NCBI RefSeq assembly: GCF_963675165.1
Contig: NC_087389.1
Coordinates: 4,882,620 to 4,946,619 of the forward strand
Direction: 5' to 3'
Length of the DNA stretch: 64,000 nt
Origin: Halichondria panicea
Lineage: Eukaryota > Porifera > Demospongiae > Suberitida > Halichondriidae
Of this stretch, positions 23,260 to 34,400 are shown piece by piece. The position numbers and the translations under genes were made by a program. The number at the start of each line of letters is the position of its first letter. The stretch's first letter is position 1. The notes beneath the pieces are model-generated. The model made no database searches. It saw only the letters and a program-made list of their open reading frames with translations, and was not told where the DNA came from.

Positions 23260-24973
23260 TTTGAATCCAGTTCTTCTTTCTCCTTGCGCCTGCTTGTGGT
23301 CCTTCACAGTACCTCCTCTGCATGTAAGTCCATATGTTGACAGTTACCATTCTCTAGAGCTGTGCCGAGGGTTTGAGCCTCTTCATGGTAGAGGCTAGTA
23401 TCACTGACCTGCCACTTTAGGAAGATGAAGTCTGGTCGCAGTAATTTGGTCACTAGATCACATGCTACTGGTCTGCACTCGGGATCAGGATGCCTGCAGT
23501 TATAGGGGGAATTAATGCAAACTTCGTCATCATGGCCTTCCAATAAAAATGTTCTTTGGATATATTTTTAAAGGATCATTCAAAATAATTATTGTCCCTA
23601 ATATTATAATTATATACATAGGATTTTATGGACAATTTCATGGACCAAACTGTAGTATTTGTAACGTAAGATCTAGACTCATCGTCTCTATAATGCAACA
23701 TGTACAGATGATTAAACGTCTTGATCTTTTGATAGATTGAACGTACTAGCAGTCGATCATGATGCTGTAGATAGGGCCTGGGGCAACCAAGGGGTGGGGG
23801 CAGCCCCTTAACACTGGTCACTGCTTCTATATTGTCTGCAATATATAGCTACTTAGCTAATTGCAATCAGTATAAGATGTTTACCATAATTATAGAATCC
23901 AGAAATGTTAAATGATCATAATAATTATTGATGTTTGTGCCTTTAATTAACTCAGTGGCGCAATTTCTCAATGGGGGGGACTCTAGTTTTTTTTGTATGC
24001 AAAAAAAGTACGTCTATCTACATAGTGCAGCTTGATAAGCTATCTCTACTTAATAGCTTAGAATGATGAGGGGGGGCTCTATGTAGCCCCGGAGCCCCCT
24101 TCCTACGCCACTGTAACTCCATATGAATATAGAATTAATTGTGTTGCACTATATATACATACCTCAGCGTTAGTAAGATAAGAGAACGGCTTCTCCCCCA
24201 GTGTCCACATCTCGTAGAGCACACAGCCGTAGCTCCAGACATCACTAGCAGACGAGTACTTGCGATAGTTGATATAGCCTCAGGGGCCGTCCACTTGATA
24301 GGAGACTTTCCCTCCGTGGGAACGATAGTACTCCTCATTCTGAAGGTTTCGAGACAGTCCAAAGTCAGCAATCTGAAAGTAATAAGTGGCATGGAAGTAG
24401 TACAGATGCATGTACACACTGCACTACTTTCAAGGAGAGATAACCCAACCCACTTACCACTTGTCAGGTGAAACTCATGTGCAGCCGTTTCAGTTGATAC
24501 AGCGGCAGATCACCACTGTCAACACTGAGTGTATGGTGTGTGTGTGTGAGCGATACAGGTACATAAATAAAGAGTGGAACCTCTCAATTTATTGAAATGC
24601 TTATAGTGAGTAATTTAATGATAATAATTATGTGTTTCTACAGATCAACAACCAGTTTCAACTTTGGAGGAAATTAAGTAATCACGTAATACACATGCAG
24701 TGATTATCACCATACCATATCACCATCCATTATAATTCCTTGTATTCGCAGAATGTTAGCCTGCTTGAACTGACCCATAATGGCCACCTTTTGTAAGAAC
24801 TTCACCTTGTCCTCTTCGCTAGTTTCCTCCGTCATAGTCTTCATGGCCACTTCACACGATATCTCTCTCCCTCTCTCCTCACGAAGCCACACACCCTTAG
24901 TAACCGTGCCGAACTGACCACTGCCCAGCACCTCCAGCAGTCTGTGTGAAGAGGGAGGGGGGGCAGTGGTCAT
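23260..24973 (-). pseudogene. RTK3: truncated, decayed RTK paralog
   Basis: Counterparts of RTK1 exons: N-lobe 24945-24717, a scrap of the KLVVDLMH exon near 24645-24675, a broken catalytic exon near 24430-24520, DFG/APE region near 24375-24165, and the last two exons near 23830-23745 and 23500-23304. The sequence encoding HRDLAARN and the following strand is deleted (abrupt junction near 24425). The alphaC Glu is replaced by Lys (FLQKVAIM), the DFG exon has insertions and a frameshift near 24290, and the penultimate exon is frameshifted. Juxtamembrane and membrane exons are absent: the N-lobe flank runs directly into the 5' flank. A MITE sits at 23953-24113. It cannot encode an active kinase. 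Confidence 0.87.
23953..24113. mobile_element. 161-bp MITE with CAGTGGCG ends and TAACT target duplication
   Basis: Ends are CAGTGGCG and CGCCACTG; TAACT is repeated immediately outside (23948-23952 and 24114-24118). The RTK2 intron at about 7268-7282 shows the empty site with a single TAACT followed by CCATATG. Non-coding. Confidence 0.85.
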
Positions 24974-25139
24974 GCATGGATGGATACATTAATTGTATAT
25001 ACAGAGTTTTCACACATTTATATAAAATAAATCACAAAATAAAATTGTTGTCCCCTGTTCAGTTGCGTCGTCAGATGAGGCTGTGTCTATCACAAGTCAG
25101 TGGAGGACCAGGAGAGGAGCATGCATCTTAGAGAGGAAG

Positions 25140-25690
25140 AGGAAGATACAGCACACCCTTATGAGTGACGGGTGTGGCTACACTGAACCCTTGAAATAAA
25201 GACACTTGACCTTTGCATTACTATCGGGAAAAACAAGCCCCAACTCAATCTGTTTATTAAAAATTATCTGCACCAACAATAAACAGTACACGTCCACTTT
25301 TCGTAGTTTCAAAATTGTCTGTATTTCCAGCATGTTTGTATTATTATATTCTCCCCACTAAGTGCAGATGGTCGGACTATCCCGACTGAGCTCAGGGGAG
25401 AACCGTCGCCATCAGGAAGGCCATCAAGTTAACAACCGGGTATATGGATTTACACAAGTGATGTAAATGTGATATTACAGGGTATAAAATGAAGCTATAT
25501 AATTATAGCCAAATCCCCACACCTGCAGGCTTACACGAACAAACACACACTGACTCCGTTGTATCAGTTAGTGTTACGCCATCCCTCCCAGCATGAGCAA
25601 CTCGATCAAGCCAGCTAGTTCAGATAGAGCACCGCCAATAATTTTGTTTACTCTACATTAAACACCTTGCAAGGTCCCATTACCTTACTG
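25140..25690. other. Conserved right flank of RTK3
   Basis: Collinear with 10986-11480. No coding sequence is supported. Confidence 0.5.
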
Positions 25691-25699
25691 CCAAATCAC

Positions 25700-26010
25700 A
25701 TCACTCTTCTCCCATTCAGTCCCTCCAGAGTTGACTCTGGACAAGCTAGGAGCTCAAGATACTTACACAACCAATACAGTTTAGGGTCAGTTTGGGCATT
25801 CCTCAACACCAACTGGAGGTCATCTAGCAAGCCAATCGATTCGGTACGCAAAAATATTATTATGCATCGTGGAATTAGTCCTCACCTCCTTATAACATAT
25901 TATACAATCACAGATACTGCATACTGCATGAAGGTCAGTTCATTGCCAAGAACTACATAGTCCATAGAGTAATAACTTGGAGCATTATGATTATTGCCAA
26001 CGCTCTACCG
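25700..26010 (+). pseudogene. Second remnant of NLR-A type Death exons
   Basis: Segment 25722-25850 matches NLR-A exon 900-1019 with deletions and a stop (the KPIQFG stretch is broken), and 25925-26010 matches the terminal exon. Same position relative to RTK3 as 11500-11830 has to RTK2. Confidence 0.7.
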
Positions 26011-26389
26011 GGACATTAATTTACCAGGACAAATTATCGGGACATAATTTTACCGGGACAATTACCGTGACAAAAGCTGGGGGAAAATACTGCATCACTA
26101 TATAGTATATATAATTATACATGAAATTGTAGACTACCGTATTGCATGTCATCGTATACTTTTTATGGAACCGAAACTGCTAGTCTATTGTTCGGTGAAT
26201 GTGTTTGTTTTTAATATACCGCCCGGATATTTTTACTAGAATATTTTGCTGGTGTAAAACCTTTGCGAATGAGCCAAATCAGCAGAAAATTTGACACTTT
26301 GCGATCTAACTTGCATTCTGACAAGGATCGTGTGTATTTATTGGTAGGTGTTGTGATTTTATTGTTTCGAATTGAGCAAAGCTCGCAAA

Positions 26390-26935
26390 TAGTGATGCAT
26401 CTTCATGGCCATTTAGCTGCATGGGAGTTTTCTGTGCTGTGGTCACAATAATCTATATTTGGCCAGACCACATCACTAAAGAGGTTTGGATACTTCCTGT
26501 ATTACATAATACTGAGCCCTTAGCCCTCACTACAAAGAAACCCTCACTCTACTTGGAAGTTGTGAGTTGTCAGTATAATTATGTTACAAAGTTATGTGTT
26601 CTAATATATACCTACGGTAATAATTATGTAGACTAGTCTATACCATAATATGTAGTCTATCGTTTGAGGTAATTACAGTGCCACAAAAAATTTTGAGTGA
26701 CGCATCTTTTAGAGCACCAAAAGTTGCGTTCAGCCCTATACATTAATTTAGATGAGCTTGCCCGTCTAAAGGGGGGGGACGGGTAATTTCAAGCGTATTA
26801 ATCATTTGTTTTTCTGCATTGCGTACTGTTATAGCGAGAAATATTTGCTGGTGCAAAATTTTCGCTATAGACTGGAAACCACACTCTGTTTTTGGGGAAA
26901 GGGACTGGGCTATCAACGACTCATTTGCTATATAG
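26390..26935. repeat. NLR/RTK-flank repeat, copy 2
   Basis: Collinear with 12400-12960. Non-coding. Confidence 0.6.
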
Positions 26936-27313
26936 CGACGTTACTAGCTGCCTTGCTGGTTTGCATAAATGCTGTAACTATATATACATGTGGTCACCAA
27001 ACCGCAACACAGGAAACCACACTGAACCACTTCCACTGAAGGGCTTTCTTGTTGTTGTCTCGTAGAAACCTATAGCTGTCCGAGTATCCTGACATCGTTC
27101 TCAAGCTGCATGCCTGATGGTACAAACCCGGTATATATAGCTCTCTCCATTTTCTAGAGCTAAAAATAGCCGCAACACTCCATTTAGATTATCTTAAGTG
27201 AATTGTGTAAATATCTGGCTATTGACCTCCATTTCTCAAAACAGTTCACTCTGGTGCTTGCCATTCTTGCAGTATTGACTTCAAGTATCCTACAACCGTA
27301 GCAGCTCGTTCAC

Positions 27314-29836
27314 TAGCCTCGGTCCCAGGCCAATTTTTTTTTAATAAAACAAAGTTGAAAAATCAGGGCGTGGCAAGAACCGGAAACCAAAGCAGTTACA
27401 CTTTGTTTCCTGTATAATATTTCCCCGTATAAGTTTAATACCGTAATTTAGCTCCGTGTATGCTCTTAATTAAGTAACTGAAATCCAGCCATAGATTATC
27501 TAGCTAGCTAGCTACTGCAAGTTTAAGTTGTTCAGATTAACGTATACATTGTCTGCTTCACAAGAAGGCCCCACTCAGTGTGGTTAAGGTTGCGGTAAAC
27601 AGTTTGCTCATGAATAATTCATGATTTTCTTATAATGATTTTTGTGAAACTATAAATGCCATGATAAAAATTTGAAGCACACACATGATAAATATATTGG
27701 TGTATCATCCTGTATGACAAGTATCAGTCTTCAAAACATTTTCCAGTGGACGCTCTGAGCGATCATCAAGTTACTAGAAACAACACAAAACTAGTAGTCA
27801 TTTTAAACTTCCAAAAACACTTTTAGCTCTGTGTTCTTGGTCTTATATGATGCTTCTTACCATTCTGGAGGGCGTGCATGTAGAAGCGTTTTTTTCTTTC
27901 CAGGCCACGGCAACAAACTCTCACAAAATAATAATATGTAGACTAAACTCCACTTAAAATGGCGGCCAGAGCCAAGGAAAAGAGCTTCTTGTGAGCTTTC
28001 AGTAGCCTTTTTTCGAAATATCTCTTCTACCCGCCCTGCATATAGTGAAGCTACAGTAGACTGTACCTAAGCTTTATAGTAAAAATGTCCATGAAATGAC
28101 TACTGCGTTTCAGCTGGACTTCCAGCTCATTCTAGCTGGAACTGAAAGATCACTGACTAGATTTAGCTCATGAATAATTAATAAGCAAACGGTTGACCGT
28201 AACCTTAAGGCATGCCCAATAACACAATATGCAAGTGATCATATCTTTGAGATAGTTTCATATCAGAGGAGGTACGCCAATGTCAAAAGGTCACTAATTA
28301 AAACATCACGTGGGCTTATGTTTTACATGTAAAACTGAGTTTACCCTCGCGCCCCAGGGTTTATACACAACCACTAGCTTCATCCCCTTCATAATCATAG
28401 GAGAAAAATCAGTTGAGCTATCGCGCCCCAGACGAAACAGCTTGAGAGAAGAGATCTCAGATTTAATTGCAACCTTTGACCTTTGACTGCATGTGAGGTA
28501 TCATTGGAAAGAGTAATAGCTAGATTATAGAATAGAGAGCATACTGAAATCTTTTTAAGGTAAAATTCCTTCTTTTTTAGTGTTTAAAGTACAAATTGTG
28601 TGTTTTTGTCTTACATTTGTATACTTGTAGATTAAATGTTTGATGACAACTTTACATATTTTTTACATACATTTGACAAATGTTTTGATATGATTGCATT
28701 CTTTGAAACCACAAGATATGGAAAATTAGCCTTCTGTAGCTAGGGTATAAATTTTGATGTACTGGTTTGCTGCACTGGATAGAACTATAGGTATAGCAAG
28801 CTTTCCAAGCAAGCAAATAAACGGTCAAGAGCAACAGAAACGGTAGCTGCTATAATCCAAGCAAAGGTCAAGAACCCAGGACAAGATGATTAATGTTTCA
28901 TTAAAAGTGACCCTGTTGACCTTGGCTTACCTCCTCTGGTTTTCAATAAAATTTTGTAGGAATGTAGTCTCATAAAAAAGCTACATGCTGAACAAATGTG
29001 TAGACCTTTGAGGTCGAGGGTGGTGTTACAGTGTAATTAACTTTAATTGAAAATCCGGAATGCATACAAGTGCAGCCACACCCCCAAATTTTTTTTGTAA
29101 GAAGAATTTCATTTTGTCTTTCTTGTTTTGGGTGTAAAATTTGTGCAGCATTTGCAGGCACGCATAAATCTGGGAAACTGTTGTTTTTTCTATTTAGAGC
29201 CCCCTTATTATATATGCGTATTTTAAGTATCCGCTGAACTAAAAATGCTGGACAATTTTTCCAGGCACCACAAGAAAGATAAAATGAAGATCTTTTTCCT
29301 AAAAAAATTTGGGGGTGTGGCTGCACTTGTATGCATTCCGGATTTTCAATTAAAGGTAATTACACTGTAACACCACCCCTCAAAGGTAACATGACCTACA
29401 AATTTGTTCAGCATGTAGCTTCTTTATGAGACTACATTCCTACAAAATTTCATTGATTCATGTGAAACTATCTCAAAGATATGATCACTTGTACAAAAAA
29501 GTCCTTAACAATCACAGGGACAGTCCTTAACTACATTGAGTGCACTCTCATTGCAGAACAGGCCCAGCTCTTGTCAGAGGAAGAAACGTCTTTGCCATGG
29601 TTTTCAACATGGTATGGCAAGTCTCTTGCTTTCATGCACTCATACACTGCCCTTTGTGATGGACTACAAACTAGTAGGTAGGACCAACACTGTCGGCTCT
29701 TGTCGACAGATGTGTTGTTCTTGCAATTCTCCCTGCTTCTTGATTTTTGATTCCTAACCACGCCCAGATACAATCACCACCAGGCCTATAGTTGTCGGCC
29801 TATAGCTAGAAACAACTCGGCCTGGAATTGAGGCTA
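27314..29836. mobile_element. 2.5-kb insertion with TAGCCTCG inverted ends and 9-bp target duplication
   Basis: The ends are TAGCCTCGGTCCCAGGCC and, inverted, GGCCTGGAATTGAGGCTA. CTCGTTCAC (27305-27313) and CTCATTCAC (29837-29845) flank it, and the uninterrupted paralogous site CTCATTCAC is at 18655-18663 in front of NLR2. No transposase or other domain is recognised inside; it has internal inverted repeats (28948-29451). The 9-bp duplication is what Mutator-like transposons make, but this assignment is inference. Confidence 0.75.
28948..29451. repeat. Inverted repeat, two arms of about 150 bp
   Basis: Arms 28948-29098 and 29301-29451 are near reverse complements (both include GCATACAAGTGCAGCCACAC or its complement) with about 200 bp between. 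A further pair, AAGTGATCATATCTTTGAGA at about 28232 and its complement at about 29469, extends the symmetry outward. Reading frames inside are side effects. Confidence 0.8.
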
Positions 29837-30087
29837 CTCATTCACCTCCAGCAGAGTTGGTTTGTGTTCATAAAAAGTGTACAATTAGTCAATTTATCAG
29901 TCAGAAGAATTGCATGTTGAAGGCCCAAGCTTTTCCATTTGATCTCTTGCAGCAACTGTGCATGCATGGGAACCGTCTTCTGCTTTATCTGTTGCTATAA
30001 TATTATAATTATGCTCAGCCAGAGGCCTTTGACCATGCGCATGCATTTTTCTCGTCGTGGCGTTTAATCGAATCTAGAATAAGTCAC

Positions 30088-30491
30088 CGAACTCCGTCAG
30101 ACATCAAAGTGCGTCCGGTAGAATATTGCTGACTCAGCACTTTACAACCTCACAAAGAAACAAGTGTAGCTCCGCTTTGCAGAGTCGCCTGATTCTGGGA
30201 ATTGCTCCACTCTACTCTATCTAGATTGTACTCAGCTTGTGTCAGTTAGCTCTAGCTGTGTAGTTTGGCAAAAACGGGGATCGGTACTTTCTGACAAAAA
30301 TCGAAAAATTTCGGTAGTTTTTTTCAAGATATCACTGCTCAGACTGGAAGCGACTTGGCCTATCCAAGTTTTCGCTGGATTATAGGCCAATGGCCATCTG
30401 TTAGTGTGTGTAATTAGTTTGAATCAGTCTTGTTTTGTTTGTGCGTTACACGCCCTTTTACCTGGCGCACTTTGATGTCTGACGGAGTTCG
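30088..30491. mobile_element. 404-bp MITE with 26-bp perfect inverted ends
   Basis: Ends start CGAACTCCGTCAGACATC on the left and match in reverse complement on the right. It interrupts the NLR3 upstream region; the corresponding NLR2 sequence (about 18920-18955) is continuous there. Non-coding. Confidence 0.82.
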
Positions 30492-31340
30492 TGAGGCACT
30501 CGACGACGTGCAATTACTGGACCAGATGTATAATAGCTGTAAGAATAGTAGTACAGTAATAAATTATAGTGATTACCTTACTGTTACTATTATAGACGGG
30601 TAGTAATTTTAGCGTTTTCAGATTTTTCTCTGTTTTTAGGGTACTCATTTTGGCGGATTTGGCAAATTCATAAAAGATGTGCAAGTATAATATTATGAGT
30701 TCAAGTTTAAGGTTGAATGGAAAGTTTCAGATGAAGAAAGGGCTAGCTTGCTCTCAAAAGTACATGACATTATACAAAGTACATAAACAAAAAATGTTTA
30801 TTTATTTTTTTTATCATAATTGCGTTTTATTATTAGCGTGTACTTACAATAGTTCATGAGGCCTGAAACACTGCAGTTGAATTCTTGCTCTATGTTTCTA
30901 GTCAAGGCTGTGGCTCAGAGGTACTGAGAGGAGTTGAGTACAGAGCAATGTTGGTAGAGTTGCGGGGGTAGACTTGTGCAATGCAAAACTGCAGCTGCTG
31001 ATATGGGTGGGTGGGTCTGGTCAAAGTGTATGGCTTCAGTAGAACCTAGCTGCTTGGGAGAAAGTAGTAGTCTCATACATGACTGTTCTGCAAGCTTGAC
31101 TGTCTCCATTGATGTTCAAATGACTGTTTTGCAGTAAATAAATCAGTTGTTCACTGGTTGACTGGTAATTATGGCTTATAAACAACCTCAGCCTCGGGCG
31201 CAGTCATATAAAGTGAGAGCTAGCTACTACTTTCTCCCAAGCAACATAGTCTAGAGTGTTAGTCATAAATATCATCAATGCTCCATCCTCTTGCTAGGTT
31301 GTTGCTGCTACGTTTGTCGTTAGCTAAAAACGTCATAAAT
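30492..31340 (+). other. NLR3 upstream region
   Basis: Shares blocks with 18940-19100 in front of NLR2 but holds an extra segment (about 30600-31240) without recognisable genes. The reading frame found upstream of the NLR2 start is broken here by one extra base near 31365, which argues that translation starts at the shared MDRF methionine. Confidence 0.45.
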
Positions 31341-31410
31341 CCAAACCGATTGGCAGAACTTCAAGAAATCCATACAAACATTGCTGTATAAGCAGAGATT
31401 CAAGCATAGA

Positions 31411-34400
31411 ATGGATAGATTCATTGCCAGCATTCGCCGGAAATACAAAGAAAGACTCTTGAATCGTGAAGAGCAATGGCCACCAGTTAGAGGAGACAGG
31501 CTCATCAACTTGCAGTTAGTGGAGGGTGCAAAAGAAGAAGGATTTAGAGCTGGCTTGCCACAACATGGTGCATCTGATGATAAGGTCAAACGTACTCCGA
31601 TTCTCCTTTACAACTTATTTAAAGTCGAAGAAGGCAAGAAACCAGTGAGGAAGCTCATCGTTGAAGGCAATGCTGGGATCGGTAAAACCACACTGTGTAC
31701 CATGCTTGCTGAGGGGTGGGCAGAGGGCAAGATCTTGACACAATTCGACTGTGTTCTGTTGCTTCCACTGAGAGAGAATCGAGTGTCCTCTGCCACAAAT
31801 CTCACTGAACTGTTCAAACTTTTCCACTCCAGTGAGAGGATCCGTACAACTGTTATAGAAGAGTTGGAAGAGAGAGAGGGAGAAGGTGTCCTCATCATAG
31901 CTGATGGCTGGGACGAACTCAGTGAAGAAAACCATTCCAAAATGTCCTTTCTGTATGACTTTCTCTTTGGTGATGTTCTTACATTTGCTTCTGTTCTCCT
32001 CACCTCACGACCTTCTGCTTCAGCTCCTCTTCACAACCTTCCTTCAGTGGACCGTTTGGTTGAAGTAACTGGTTTTAATGAAGACAGTATCAAGCAATAC
32101 ATAGCATCAGAGTTTGAACACTTCCCAGAGAAAGCTTCTTCTCTTATGAAGCAGCTTGAGAACAACCCAGTCATTCAGAGTGTGTGTTCTGTACCCCTCA
32201 ATTGTGCCATTGTTTGTAACTTGTGGCACACTTTAGATCAAGAGCTTCCTCATACACTAACTGAGCTGTACACTCAAATTGTTCTTAGTATTATCCTTCG
32301 CAATGTTAAAAAGAAATTCCCCGATTGTCCGATTAGCCTAAATAGATTTGATGAGATTCCAAATGATCTACAAGACACGTTCTGGTTCATCTGTGAGTTT
32401 GCATACGAATGCTTATTATTAGATCAGCTGGTTTTCTCAGAAGCTGAATTGTCCTCTCGCTTGCCCGAAGTCGGTGACAAGTTGCATTGCTTTGGTCTGT
32501 TGCAGTCGGCACGATCACTTCTACCTGTTGGTCATGGTCTGTCTTTTCACTTTGCTCACCTGACCATCCAAGAGTTCTTGGCTGCCCTCCATCTTGCTAC
32601 TCTAGCCAATGAGGAGAAACTGAAGGTTGTTATGCCTCATGCTAAAAGTGGCCGGTTCAGTATGGTGTGGAGATTTATGTTTGGTCTTACTAGTAAGTAC
32701 AATGGTAGTCGTAGTGATAAGGTGATCATTTTGAATGATAGTTTCATGGATCAATTTCTGGTTGCTAGGAATGGTTATGCTACAAGATTGATCTCTTTAT
32801 GTCATGTGGCTTTCGAATCTTTAAACCCTAGATTTTCAACCAAAGTTGGTAAAATACACAATAGGAAATATTCATTACATTTTATAAACACTCCCTTTGA
32901 CTTTGTAACTTGGTTCTATGTTCTTCGTCATGCTGCAAAATGTGATGATATAGATATCATGATCATGAATTGTGCAATCGATGATAAACTGTTGAAGGAA
33001 CTAACTGACATACTTTCCGATGCAAATAGTAAACTGCAAGTCCGAAAATTATGTCTCCAACATACTAAGTTGTCTGACAAAGGTGTTGCTAATCTATTAA
33101 AGAAAGCCTCAGCTGCCTTTACAACTTTAGGTGAACTCCTGTTGACTCATAACAACTTCACTGACGTAATGTCTTCATTCATCAACACATCTTATACGAG
33201 CCTCACATTTTTAGACTTATCCGACAACCCTCTTGGAGTATCTGGCATGCAGTCATTAGAGACAGCTGTACAGTCTGGTGCTCTTATCAACCTGAAGATA
33301 CTGGCGCTCTCCGAAACTCTCACTGACGATGCTGACGTCAATGGAGCTCTACTGACCACCCTCTTACAGTCCATTGACTCTCATTGTACTGGACTAGAAT
33401 TCTTAAACCTCTTAAATAATGATATTGGTTTACCTGGATTATGTTCAGTTGTGGAGAACATTCCGTTACGATTGAATACGATTTGCTTAGGAGCTACTCA
33501 TCTCACCACTTCATTTCACTCGGAGTCTCAATATACAGTCACCTATGAGATGCTGGATTTCCATCCAAACAGTTTAACAAAAATGGATTTGACTGGCTCT
33601 AATTTTGGAACTCTCTCACTGGCAAAGTTTCTTCAAGCATTTCAATCACTGGAAAGGCTTAGCTGCTCTGACTGTTCTCTCACCTCTGCTGACATCATAA
33701 TGCTTATCCACCATCTCAAGTCCGCTAAAGTGATATGTAAGAATTTAAAGGAATTGTTTCTCAGAGACAACTCCATTGATGATGAGGGAGTGATAGCTCT
33801 CACTGAGTGTCTACCAGAGCTGTTTCCTAGACTGAACAGATTCGGCGCCAATTACCTGGCTGGTAAGGTTGATGTCCGTCGTAATCCTGTGAGTGAGGAG
33901 TTGATAGACATGTGCAACAAACAGTTGAAGGTATACTCACTCCATAGTTCATTATAAGAAATTGTCTTGATCACATGCAGACCATACAGGAATCAAGGAA
34001 TTCTTCAGTGCTGACTGAGTGGGAGAGAACATGTTTACCTCCACAAAATGAAGAGGTAAGTAAATTTTTGTTTCAAATTATTTACTCATCATTTCCTAGA
34101 TGAATCGTACTTTCCATTCTCTTTGGGATACACTACTGTCGGAGATGATTCGCAAAGCTTCAATGGTGAGAGGGCGTCATTATTATTATTTGTATATACA
34201 TGCATAATAATTCTATATAGATATCTTCAGCTGTTTCCAACGGCATCCTTTCATGGCCAACTGCTAACAAACCGGTGGAATACAACCGAATAGTTTGTGA
34301 GGTTGTGGATACAGTGGACACTCCTAGTGATGTCACTGATCCAGACACTCTCATCAATGAACAGAGCTTCTCTCAAGCATCACCAGTAGAGCACCACCCC

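Noticed and set aside
28970-29757. Short frames inside the 2.5-kb insertion
   Set aside because: Mostly in the inverted arms, no domains; more likely chance.
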